Origin: Phymorhynchus buccinoides
Taxonomy: Eukaryota > Mollusca > Gastropoda > Neogastropoda > Raphitomidae
Length of the DNA: 64,000 nucleotides
Assembly: GCA_017654935.2 (NCBI GenBank)
Contig: CM065690.1
Coordinates: forward strand, 37,366,817-37,430,816
Reading direction: 5' to 3'
Position 1 is the first letter of the stretch. Each line of letters opens with the position of its first letter. Of the stretch, positions 51,352 to 64,000 are shown piece after piece. The notes below the pieces were generated by a model. That model saw only the letters and a list, made by a program, of their open reading frames with translations, was not told where the DNA came from and ran no database searches. The position numbers and the translations under genes are program-made.

Positions 51352-51432
<81 letters not shown>
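51352..51432. repeat. (CA)n microsatellite
   Basis: About 40 CA dimers after a gacttgacttg simple repeat. Confidence 0.98.
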
Positions 51433-51437
<5 letters not shown>

Positions 51438-51661
51438 GAGCCCAATAAATTATGCAAACACGCTGATTCACTCGTTCATCCACTTTGAAGGATTCAGTAA
51501 CCTTCTCTTAGAAGTAAATATTTTGAACAGGCAGCTTCAAAAAGATAATGATAGCCCGGCAGTGCAATGTATCGAATTCCTCAATGTCTCGCGATTTTGA
51601 CTTGGGTGATTGAGAATTGATGACCCTGATCATATCCGTGTCTATAAATTTGACTGGGGCT

Positions 51662-52012
<351 letters not shown>

Positions 52013-52276
52013 AAAGTGAGTTATAGGTTTGTGGGTTGTGCCACAAACAAAAAAGGAGAAAGGAAAATGAGCACACAGAAAGCAATGTAAAGCATGCACA
52101 CAAAGCATACAACCCTGTATAGTAACATATCAATAAGAAAATAAAACATAATGTAATCAACTAGGCTCATTTTTTTAGCACGCAAAAAGTAAGAAGTAAG
52201 CACAAAGACACGGGAAAATAAAACCCAATCCTACTTTGCATGCTCATCTTTAACATGCACCAATTGAGAAGTGCGC

Positions 52277-53223
<947 letters not shown>

Positions 53224-53717
53224 TGGTTAAAGGAAATTGGAGAGGGAATGGAATAACAAAGGCATATGGTTTAAATGATTTTTTATTGACAAGCAAAACA
53301 TATACACAAAGGCATGTGAAAAAAAATAGAAGAAAATGTATGTGTAAGAGAGGACAGAGTAGGGGTAGAAAGAGGGGAGGGGGAGTTAGAAGCGGCGGTG
53401 TGAAAGAGGGGAGGAGAGGGGAGGTGGGGTATACAGAGCAAGGAGTGGGGGTGTGGGGTGGGTGGGTTAAGGTCCCTGTTATTGTCACTGCACTTAATGC
53501 CATCAGACCAAGTGAAGCATTAAAGTACCGCCTTAACAGGCAACCGTGACCCTTCTACCAGTAAACGCAGCACATAATAAGCGTCAGCTGCAAGTAAACA
53601 AACTACAAGCCAATAAGACCGTAGCATTCTGCAAACATGCCTGTCATTCGTTTCCGACTATGACAGCCCAGAAAGCAGAAGGGGGGCAAGCTGCTATTCC
53701 GGCGGGCTGGGCTAGAA

Positions 53718-53718
<1 letters not shown>

Positions 53719-53780
<62 letters not shown>

Positions 53781-53797
53781 GTGTGTGTGTGTGTGTT
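53719..53797. repeat. (GT)n microsatellite
   Basis: Two adjacent GT tracts, followed by the tttcatttaacgtctatcca repeat end also seen at 26167-26200 (inverse). Confidence 0.95.
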
Positions 53798-53997
53798 GTT
53801 TCATTTAACGTCTATCCACTTCTCGTGATATTAGACGGTATGAAAATGTGTCTGTCCGATGCCTTTCCCACAGTACATCCCCACTCTCTCGCCTTGAGGG
53901 ATTTGAGGACAGATGGCGTTGTGGAATGTTCCCAAAGGCCGACCAATTCCTTTGGCAGCAACACTCGGAGCTCAATGCAAATACCCCCCTAGTTTAA

Positions 53998-54133
53998 AGG
54001 GCCAGCCACACGTCAGCTAAAACCGCACGACTCTACGATACGATTCGATCACGTAATCACATTTGTGTTTGGAGACCACATGATCGAATCGCATCGTACA
54101 GTCGTACGATTTTAGCTGACGTGTGGCTGGTTC
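53998..54133. mobile_element. TTAA-flanked foldback MITE, 136 bp
   Basis: TTAA at 53994-53997 and 54134-54137. The arms ccagccacacgtcagctaaa and its inverse span almost the whole element. TTAA fits piggyBac-type insertion. Confidence 0.8.
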
Positions 54134-54887
54134 TTAAGTGTCATAGTCGCTCATAAGCTGCATCTGCAAATAAACAGACAAAATAATGTCAAAACTGCAA
54201 GCGAATTGATAAACGGCGCAGCCAAAGAATAACATTGATAGGCCTACATATAGACTATGGTTCCTCACATTTATTTTAATTATCTATTCTCTTAATAATT
54301 ATATAAACACCTTCAAAAATCTCCTTGACAAGGATGAAAAGTTTAGCCAACTACTTTTCGAATACGATGGTTGAATTACAACCATAGTTTTAAAGGCATG
54401 CTTTAAGCAAGCAAAACAGTGATAAATGAAGGGACGTTTATAAGCCGCGAGGCTTAGGCTTGAGCCAGTCCCACACTATGCTATAATACACTATATATAT
54501 TATATATATATTATTTATTTATTCTTCTCTCAAATAAAGCTCCTTGAGCACAATATACATTTTTTTAACTGTGGCCCTGGGGGGGTTTAATCATAGATTT
54601 CCTCTCCCTGCCAGACATGTAAATAGCAAACTGCTAAATATATTTTAAATAAACACTTTTATCACTATAAATTTAGATTTTACACAAAAACTCAACTTGT
54701 TTCTATTAAAGTTTCTAAAAAAACTTTACAAAAATAAAAACAATTTCTACTTTGAATTTTTCTCTACCAAATCTTTACAATTTAAAAAAACAAAACTAAA
54801 ACTATCTGTATTCTTGATCAAAATCTTCTTTTTTCCAGGATCTTTATAATTTCAAGTGCCCCAAATGGCCCTTTGGCCCAGAAGGCG

Positions 54888-55133
54888 TTAACCCTTTCAC
54901 CGCCAAAGTCGCATTTGAGCACCACAGTGATTTAACACCTATGTCACTAAAAGGCATCACATTGAGGTATAGTATCCAAAGACCCTGTTGCCTTAGTTTT
55001 GGGAAGTAAGGATAGACCTTATTTCATATATGTCACAGAAGAATCCCCAATACGGGAAATGGATTTTGTTCTCTACCCAGGTAAACTTAATGGACGGTTT
55101 TGGCTGAAATATGGCTGGCGGTGAAAGGGTTAA
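54888..55133. mobile_element. CCCTTTCACC MITE, copy 5
   Basis: TTAA at both edges and matching ends (ccctttcaccgcc / ggcggtgaaaggg). Its right edge runs straight into a long CT tract. Confidence 0.82.
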
Positions 55134-55137
55134 ATCT

Positions 55138-55338
<201 letters not shown>

Positions 55339-55424
55339 ATTTATTCTTTTTTATTTTATTCATTACTTTCTGCGTAATGTATGTATTTTATATGTATCAT
55401 AATTTATTATTAAGTATTAGGTAC

Positions 55425-55549
55425 TTTATAGTCTCAGAGGCGTCTCTGTGAAATTCGGGTTCCTCCCACCTGGAGAGCGTGTCGCAGCCAGAGGCGCGCC
55501 ACCCATTGTTTTTTTGCATGCGATTTGTGTGCGACTGATGAGGAAGGAC

Positions 55550-55634
<85 letters not shown>

Positions 55635-55698
55635 TTGACCAAATGACAACTTTTTCGTTGCCACTGGGTTTAACGTATGCTAAGTGCATGGGCACACG

Positions 55699-55729
<31 letters not shown>

Positions 55730-55852
55730 TCCACGTTCAGACCGTAAGGCCTAGTGCAAAGTGAGAGGGAAAATCCCTTGTACCCAGGTTCGAACTCGGG
55801 TTTACTTGACACGAGGCGAACGCGCTACCACTGTGCCACTCTACACCTCTAT
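55425..55852 (-). mobile_element. SINE with a different tRNA head and an internal (CA)n
   Basis: On the minus strand: tRNA-like head (cacagtggtagcgcg and gagttcgaacc) near 55850-55770, a body shared with 24340-24450 and 10040-10190, a long CA tract (55552-55628), then the common SINE tail down to 55430. Confidence 0.7.
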
Positions 55853-56599
55853 TATGTACTTATCAATAGTTCAAATTTATAGGGTTTAACCCCCAAAAAA
55901 AAACAACAACCAAAAAACACGTTGCTGTAATATCTAGTCTCTCAGGGATTCGTGCCATTTCCTGTGACAGTCTGAAGAGGAATCGTTGATATCCCTGTGA
56001 CAGGTTCAACAGCCCTGTGTGCTGACACCACAGCACTTGAGATAAAGGGTTAAAGGGTTAAAACGACTGGTTTGCTGCGATGGTACACAGACTCCCTGGT
56101 TTCTGGCCAAACCGTTGTGAACTGTTTGTCTGCCAATCATGCCCGACTATACGTCCCCCCGTGATGAAGAAAATGATGTGTTACGTCCTCTCGGTCATAG
56201 ACACATATCAATCAATCAATCAATCAATCAATAACTTTAATGATCCCTGGGGAAATTACAAAGCACATTCACAGGCTCGATAAACAAACAATACTAAAAC
56301 ATACATAATATATAACTCAAACATCACAGAGGGAAACAGCAAAAACATTTAACATCGTCCAATGAATAAAATGTACACATTGATTAAATTTACATATAAA
56401 ATATTAGGACAGAGGAAAACAGTAAATACATTAACATCGTCCAATAAATAAAATGTTGTAAATACGAAGATGGTGTGAACAATACTGGCTGCAATGCCCG
56501 GAGGCAGTGCAACACCAGTAAAGTCCAGAGTTTTTAACAATATAGATAGGTGCAGCGGTAACCACGCCTCGGTTAAACCTCATCGGCTATGGTACCGCC

Positions 56600-56926
56600 A
56601 CATTGATGTGTTTTGTGTGAGGATACCGGGGCGTCTTTCGTATAAATAGTTCCCCCACCTTCTGGAAGTTCTGTGCTTGTAACTTACTCTAATCTGTCAC
56701 TCTCTTTGACTCTGCCCTTTTCCTTTGCTTGCTGTCATTTACTATCTTTCTGCCTTACCGGTCCATTCTCCTGCCTTTTTTCACGAAACACTTTCAAAAC
56801 ACATTTCCTTCAGCCGAAGTCGGACTTGCTGGGCCTGTTTCTTTAGTTAGGCGCATAACGGCAGCATGACGCATCTGCGCTCATAATTGACAGGAAACTG
56901 TCTGAGCGATCGAAGAAGAAGAAGAA
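56600..56926 (-). mobile_element. CTTCTTC-headed dispersed repeat, second full copy
   Basis: Same head and tail as 13415-13742, with scattered substitutions. The right side ends in the same GAAGAAGAAG run. Confidence 0.65.
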
Positions 56927-57227
56927 TGCCCGACTACGTATACCTTCTATATAGTTAGAGAAAGCAACTGCTATTCTTCTGAAAGGGCAGGTTTTGAATG
57001 TGTTTACTACAGTGAAGAAACCTCACCAATAGAAAGTACCCACCCCATTGTCTCGGCCAAGATTACTTTAGAACAGTTGGTGTTGGACAGTGATCATCAC
57101 AGGCCACAAAATCCCCAAGGCTGCAGCAGTACGAGCCAGCGCCTATGCACCGTTGTTTGAGAATCTTAGTCATTCACCCAAAAGGCTAAGCTGCACAGTA
57201 AATAAAAGTTATCGGAAACAAAATCTT

Positions 57228-57632
57228 CTTCTTCTGCGTTCCCAGGCCATATAGTGGCCATTATGGGTGAAGTATGCATGTGTCAGGTTTTCAGTGTTCA
57301 CTGGTCTCCCCGCTGCATTCAGCCAACGCATTCTTATTTCGGAAGAGCTCAATTAGGAGAACATTATTTGGAAAATATTAAAGAGGGGTGAATGCCAGAA
57401 CTGTCTATCTGTATTCTTTATTCCTTTTGAGATGGACCGTTCTGGTAGGCACCCCTCAAAAAAAACAGTGACGGGGAATGGGCCAGTAAGGCAGGAAAAT
57501 AATGGATGCCAGCTCGAAAAGGAAAAGGCAGAATCAAAGAGAGTGATGGATAAGAGGAAGAGGAACTTCCAGGGGGTGGAGAAAACTTTTTGTACTGAAG
57601 ATCCACCAGTATCCCCACGGGGGGAAAAAATC
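57228..57632 (+). mobile_element. CTTCTTC repeat with an alternative head
   Basis: Head ttcttctgcgttcccaggcc and tggtctccccgctg, then the tail shared with the 13.4 kb copy (aaaaggcagaatcaaagaga ... agtatccccacgggg). Confidence 0.6.
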
Positions 57633-57989
57633 TTCAAAAAGCTGAAATTAAATAGACATACTAGCACTATTTGATGTGTACGTTATATTTTGCCATGCAT
57701 CACCATACAAGAAATCGTGAAAGGGACACAGTATGGAGATCGAGAGATACGTAATCTGTCATGGACTGTTGTTTTATAGATGATATGAGGTCATAATCTA
57801 TAGTGGACTGTAGTCTGTATTATACATAATCTATAGGTGGCCTGGCTTATAAGTAAATGGTCGCACGCTCGTTGACGTTAGCAGGCGTACGAAAACCTAC
57901 GGGCATAAGCTTACGTATGTCTGGAAAATGCACTGGCACATAGTCATAAACGCCTGAACATACATATTTTCACACACATGCTGACTACA

Positions 57990-58193
<204 letters not shown>

Positions 58194-58526
58194 AATTCGC
58201 ATGTTGTCCTCTACACAATAATCTTTATTGAAATAAAATGACAATGCCTGTCAGTGCTCCTCTCCTTTGTTGTTCGTGCAAATGCTAATCGATTCCAATC
58301 ACACTGCAGACAAAACCTAAAGGCTATCTTGCATTTACGCACCCCACTCCCCTCAAATTTTCTCATTGAAAAGCTTCGCTGAGAAGCAACATTCTGTCAT
58401 TCTCGGGAAAGGGATGGGGTTAGGACTAGGAGCAGTCTAGGATTATTTTTTAATAAAACTGAAAGAAGCAGACTTTGAGATTGAGGGTCGTAAACGTGAA
58501 GGGGGTCTAAAGTACAACTTTGTCGA

Positions 58527-58862
58527 TCTTCTTCTTCTTCGGCGTTCCCAAGCCATATGGCCATAATGGGTAAGGTACATAATTTTATGTGTCCGGTTTT
58601 CAGTTTTCACTGGTCTCCCCGCTGTGTACAGCCGACGCATTCCGATTGCGGAGGAGCTGAAAGGAAAAAATTATTTGGAAGTTTTTTTTTTTTTAAAGGC
58701 AGCAAAATGGGCTGATAAGTCAGAAAGATAGTAGATGACAGAAAGCAAAGGAAAAAAGGCAGAGTCAAAGAGAGTGGCAGATTAGAGGAAGTTACAAGCA
58801 CAGAACTTCCAGAAGGCGGGGGAAGTATTTTTACGAAAGACCCCCAGTATCCCCACGGGGAG
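58527..58862 (+). mobile_element. CTTCTTC repeat with an alternative head, second copy
   Basis: The same alternative head as 57228 joined to a well-preserved tail (agaaagatagtagatgacag through agtatccccacgggg). Confidence 0.65.
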
Positions 58863-59356
58863 TGTCGATCTAAAATCGACTAAGTAAATAACAGCTGTTC
58901 TGGCATTTCTCTGCAAACGTCTCTTTCTGCTGTCCCAGACAACAAAGACATGCACCAATCTCAGTCTTGATAACCTAAATTACTGAACCGATCCATATAC
59001 AAAGTGGCAGAACCCCCACCCCCTCGCCCCCCCGTGTCCTGACGACGATGGCCTGTTATACCAGTTGACCACACTGGCAAGCCATATAAGCGCATTCCCA
59101 GTGAGTCCGATGCTTTTAAAACGACAATGCGAGTTGTGAGACATGCTGAACCGATCATTATGAGCATTGGCAGAATTTCTATCGGTGAATGAATGAAAAA
59201 TGGTGTTTTACGTCCTCTCGGTCTGGAACAGACACATATGGGACATTTGTAGATACAAAGATGGTGGGAACGATACTGGAGGCAATGCCCGGAGGCAGTG
59301 CAACACCAGTAAAGTCCCTAATTTTTAACAATGCAGATGAACTTTATTGCATTATA

Positions 59357-59702
59357 CAGTGGAACCTCCCTATTAAGACCATCAAAACTCATCCAAAATG
59401 AGGTCTTATAAGGGAGGGGCCTTATAAAGGAAGTCATTTTAATACTTACAAAGAAGGACAATGTCTCAGAGAAGCAGGTCTTATGTGGGAGGGAGTCTTA
59501 TGGTTTAAGCAAATCTTTATTCAGTCGGAAACGATCAAACAGAAAGACAATTAGAGCAACAACAAGCTCGAAGCTTATACCGTGCTCCTTAAATTAACGT
59601 CATAATTGCACAATTGATTGAACAGATGGAGACTGCATTTAAACCAAGTAACATAAACAACTGTGAATACGAAAGAAGAGTTTAAGTGTGAACAAAATAG
59701 AA

Positions 59703-59769
<67 letters not shown>

Positions 59770-60249
59770 TAATAATAATTATAATAATAAATATCAATCA
59801 ATAAATTTACAAATTTGTAAATTTGGGAGAGACCAAGGGGAAACAAAACAATAATTTATCCATAGTACAACATGAAATGTGAATCAGCCAGTATAGCATT
59901 GGATAAGCACACACAATTCATACACGTTTCGATCATACAGACAATATTGCTTTCAAAACATCAATACTACTACTAATAATAAATAAATAAATAAGTAAAT
60001 AAATAATTAGATTAATAAATAAATAAATACAAACATGACTTACAATCTGTTGGTTTCGGAAATATATTCATGAACAGTTTCAAATATCAAAATGTTTGTA
60101 TTGATGTGTAATGCAGGGTTACCCTTCAGAAGTGTTTCAACAATACAATATTCTATTGGAAGTGTTGAAATTGTACGAGCACGGGCTCCATTAAAAAGAG
60201 TCCATTAAAGGGAGTCTTATAATGGGAGGTCTTATAAGGGAGGTTTCTT
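59357..60249. mobile_element. pogo-like element with a decayed right end
   Basis: Left end TA-cagtggaacctccctattaa. Right end ttataagggaggtttctt has lost the terminal cactg. Contains an (ATA)n tract (59704-59780). No transposase frame. Confidence 0.5.
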
Positions 60250-60408
60250 GTCAATGATTCCCGTTCTTTCACTTTACCCACGTTTAAGCCATACAATATA
60301 ATCCCATAAATGTACACAAATTCCGGGAGTTGCATGGCTTGCCATGTTCTGGATTTGTATGGTTTGCCATGTCAGCTTACACACCACCCTGCCCCACACA
60401 CATGCGTC

Positions 60409-60782
60409 TAAACAGAGGCCGTTCGCCAAACCCACAGTAGCCATCTTTTTATTTAACTGGGCCTGGCGAAGGTCTAATTTTCACTATTTTTCGCACAATC
60501 GAAGCTTGCTCTTCGTTTTGCTTCTCTTTATGATATATTATTCCTAATTCTAGCCCATTCCCTTGCTGCAGCCCTATCCTGACCCTAAGTTCAAAACATG
60601 GTTCTAACCCCGAGCATGAACTTTTGTTTTGGTTCTCACATGGGGAGCGTTTCCTTCATTTGTTTTGGTTGTTTTCAGTTCTAACCCTAACCCTTCCCCA
60701 TTCCTAACCCTATCCCTTTTCTGGCCGATCAATTCTAACCCTATTCCGTATTCGCCGACCTGGCGAACGGCCTCTGTTTATA
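60409..60782. mobile_element. TIR element with perfect 20-bp ends
   Basis: taaacaggccg-type ends: taaacagaggccgttcgcca at the left and its exact inverse at the right, including TA. The interior is rich in ctaaccct motifs. No coding capacity. Confidence 0.75.
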
Positions 60783-61237
60783 CTCATATACCCCACATCT
60801 CTCCTCTCCTCGTAGGCGTTTCTCCGTGACTCATATTCTGTCTATATTCATCGGTCTTTAGATCCCCAAACCACCGTTATCAGTCATTTGCCGCAAGTGT
60901 CTATTTTTCAGAGAAAATAATGTTTTACGCCCTCTTTGGCCTTTCGGCCATGTGGGGCAAAGTCTATTTTTCAGGGCGACCAAGCGTGCTCTTGAGAGTT
61001 GACGCTTACCTCTTCCGGGGTCGCCATTGACAACCCGAAGCGACCAAGAGGACAGCGCAGTGCCCTCCCTTTTAATTTTGAGAGCCTCTTCACTGTTGAA
61101 GTCACTTATTTCGGTTGGGGGTGGATCTGGTTGTTGTGTGTTTCATTTGTTCAGTTTTTGTTCGTTTTTGTCCTTGTTTTGTTTGTTTGAAATGACCCGT
61201 AGGCCTACAATAGAAATCCATCGGATGGGAAGGAAAG

Positions 61238-61605
<368 letters not shown>

Positions 61606-61609
61606 GTGG

Positions 61610-62810
61610 GGTGATGGTGTGGAGTGGGTGTGGTTGTCATTGTAATAATAGTGTCACCACGACGGATTGGAAAAGACACTGTGCTGCTGTGTGGTGTGTA
61701 CCCATGCCCAATGTCTAAATCAGTCAGAGCAAAAAACGTGTTAGGCCACGGATTCCTGTAAGGCGTAGCAAAAGCATTCTGTTGAAAATGGTAGGGGACA
61801 ATGTAGGCCATGGGAGGGTCTGGGTTCCATGGGTGTGAAGGTGATCTTGCGCAAAATGAGCCCGTTGGAGACTGCTATCTGTCATATTGGAGGTTAAAAT
61901 CTGTCCCAAGTTTTCGTTTTTCTATTTCAACTTACACCCATTGTAATGGTAAGATGATCTAGGGACACTGAGAAAAAACGATCCTCCTGAAAATCTTCAA
62001 GAGACTGTTCCAGAGCAGGAGAAGACATTGCCTTGAGCGCCTGGATGCAAACAGTGGCCCAACAATCTGTCAACTGTCTAAAAGTGTTTTGTTGTACATA
62101 GGCCTAAACTTTGTGTAAACATGAGGGTTTTTTAGTGTGTTTTTTTAAAAGAGGAGATGGAGGAAGAAAGTCTTGTGTTTTGATGTTATACTCTTAATAC
62201 ATTCTGTTTAGATTGATTTTGTTCTTCCTCCAGATGGTAATACCTGATTCTTATTAATTCAATTTATATTAGTTCATGTCATTACTGTGCTGTGTGCGAG
62301 GTTGGGGGTGAGTGGGGGAGGATAGATGAGTGTTTGAATGTGTAAGATTTTTTTAAATTATTATTTTTCCCTCTTGCTTTTGTTCATTATTGGAAGTTTT
62401 AATTATGTTTTTCTTATTTTGTTTCGAGGGAAAGATGTAAACAAGCCCATTGTGTGCTTATTCTTTCCCCTCAATAAACAAATATTTCAAATGTCGTTGT
62501 TTGGAGTAACACACCCACTGATGTGTATCTCCTCTTGCAGTCACGTGACATTCTAAAATTGATTTGTGTCTTCGATTTTACGGTCAGGAAAAGTTGCACT
62601 TTTGTTTTCATTTGAAATGAAACATACGATTCGATTACTGAGCCCATGTTGAGATTACAAAGTCAATGTTTTATTATTCTCTACATTGTTTTAGCAGTAT
62701 ATATAGTACGCGAATACACCTTGACTAACTTTCTGTTTTAACTTCTTAACTTCATCAACTGGTAGGTATCACTAAACAAACGACGATTTTTAATGAACGA
62801 AAGAGATCCT
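61610..62810. other. Stretch with no recognised gene
   Basis: AT-rich. Several short frames show no domain, and no repeat shared with the rest of the window is obvious. Confidence 0.5.
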
Positions 62811-62811
62811 T

Positions 62812-62814
<3 letters not shown>

Positions 62815-62883
<69 letters not shown>
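62815..62883. repeat. (GA)n microsatellite
   Basis: About 34 GA dimers followed by a short G-run. Confidence 0.97.
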
Positions 62884-62892
<9 letters not shown>

Positions 62893-63566
62893 TAAGCAAT
62901 GTTGTTCTAAGTTTGACCAGTACACATGGAAAAGGTAGCACAACAATAAAGTTTGGTATCAGAATAATCACAACAGAAGAGCTTTCTTGACAAACGTTAG
63001 CCAAGCATTAAGTTAATGATTAAAATTATTGTTAGTTTGTTTCTTTCTTTGAAAGAGAACTGAAGGACATAGATATATAGGAGAAATAAAGAGTTCTGGA
63101 TGAAATCTGGTCAACTACAATTCTCAATTTACTGCCTTTCTATTCTTTCAAAGAAAACCGCATCTATGGCACATGGGTGTTAGGGTTTTGTGGCTCACTA
63201 AAACACACAACCCGGCCTAGAGCCCAACAAAGAGATCTGCCCATTAGATGTCCAGCCAAGTACCCGTTTCAGATCGTCATGGAGTCAGTTTATTATCATT
63301 GTTTCTCTGACCAGAAACGATTTAGATAAAAAGAGGGAAAGCATTAACCACAATGTTTTCCCAAAGATGACAGCGTTGCTACCCTTGACTACAATCGCCC
63401 AGAGGAACAGTAAACACAGACGTACCAATCACTGCCTCCCTCTCTTTCTCTGCTACTGTTTGGGGGGACAGTGTTTAGCTATTGATCGCTATCACAAGCA
63501 GCGCCAATGGCCTGCCATCGAGCCTCTCAAACTGCCGATACCACCAGACGATCACGTCGCATTGTG

Positions 63567-63800
63567 CCCCCGTCTCTATGTGAAACCAATTTTGTCTATG
63601 TGTTCCAGTGTCCACGTGTCCCCGTCTCTATGTGTCCCCGTCTCTATGTGTCCCCTGTCTGTATATTATGTCCCCGTCTCTGTATGTCTCTGTATCTATG
63701 TGTCCCTGTCCCTTTGTGTCCCCGTCATATATCTATCCGTCTGTATGTGATACACAAACCTAACTCTAACCCTAATCCAAGCCCTAAAACTACTCTGAAA
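63567..63800. repeat. Second tctctatgtgtcccc repeat cluster
   Basis: Irregular copies of gtctctatgtgtccccg followed by ctaactctaaccctaatcc, the same order of parts as 47634-47915. Confidence 0.75.
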
Positions 63801-63815
63801 CCATGTGAAACTATC

Positions 63816-64000
63816 CTTAGCTTTCATCGCCACTGTCGCCTCTTGGCACCACAATTATTTAACACCCATGTCACTAAAATGCATCAAATGAGGGTCTGGT
63901 ATCCAATGACCTTATGTTCTTAATTTTGGGAGGTAAGGATAGGCCCTATTTTATGCATGTCACAGAGGAATCCCCAATATTGCAGACAAAATATTTTCTC
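63816..64000. mobile_element. CCCTTTCACC MITE, copy 6 (cut by window end)
   Basis: Core gcaccacaattatttaacac, ttttgggaggtaaggatagg and the cagaggaatccccaatattg segment. The right end lies outside the window. Confidence 0.7.

Noticed and set aside
60575..60750. Interstitial telomere (ctaaccct motifs)
   Set aside because: Motifs are irregular and scattered inside a TIR element, not a tandem CCCTAA array.

Overview
This is a window of animal nuclear DNA: GT-AG introns, SINE-like repeats with tRNA-type promoters, Ty3-type and Tc1-type transposon remains, and many long dinucleotide tracts. The composition and the palindromic elements fit a lophotrochozoan, most likely a marine (gastropod-like) mollusc. 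That assignment is inference, because no species-diagnostic gene is present.

One real protein-coding gene is present. It is a complete CIN85/CD2AP-family adaptor (SH3KBP1/CD2AP; cindr in flies) on the minus strand, from the start codon at 32436 to the stop at 6302. Fourteen coding exons with GT-AG borders and mutually compatible phases sum to 1920 nt, which gives 639 residues. The protein has three SH3 domains (about 2-56, 106-158 and 245-302), the conserved linker between SH3B and SH3C, a proline-rich middle, a capping-protein-interaction-like motif near 435-450, and a C-terminal coiled coil. The first coding exon supplies only the start codon plus one base.

Layout: 1-6300 is the 3' flank, with a 42-bp minisatellite (1396-2348), a local tandem duplication and MITEs. 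6302-32436 is the gene, whose introns hold MITEs, SINEs and a 5'-truncated Ty3-type retrotransposon (integrase plus 3' LTR, 16368-19167) in the same orientation as the gene. Exon 9 reads in frame straight into that integrase, which makes it the most interesting feature of the window. 32437-42400 is the 5' flank, with a U2 snRNA-headed insertion, a Tc1-type helix-turn-helix fragment and several foldback elements.

42530-46700 is a giant array of a 32-bp minisatellite, about 130 units, which leaves all three plus-strand frames open. 46700-64000 has no recognisable gene. It holds a 30-bp minisatellite, long GA/CT and CA/GT tracts, a 539-bp-spaced duplication, SINEs and MITEs. Most long open frames in the window are translations of repeats and are not genes.
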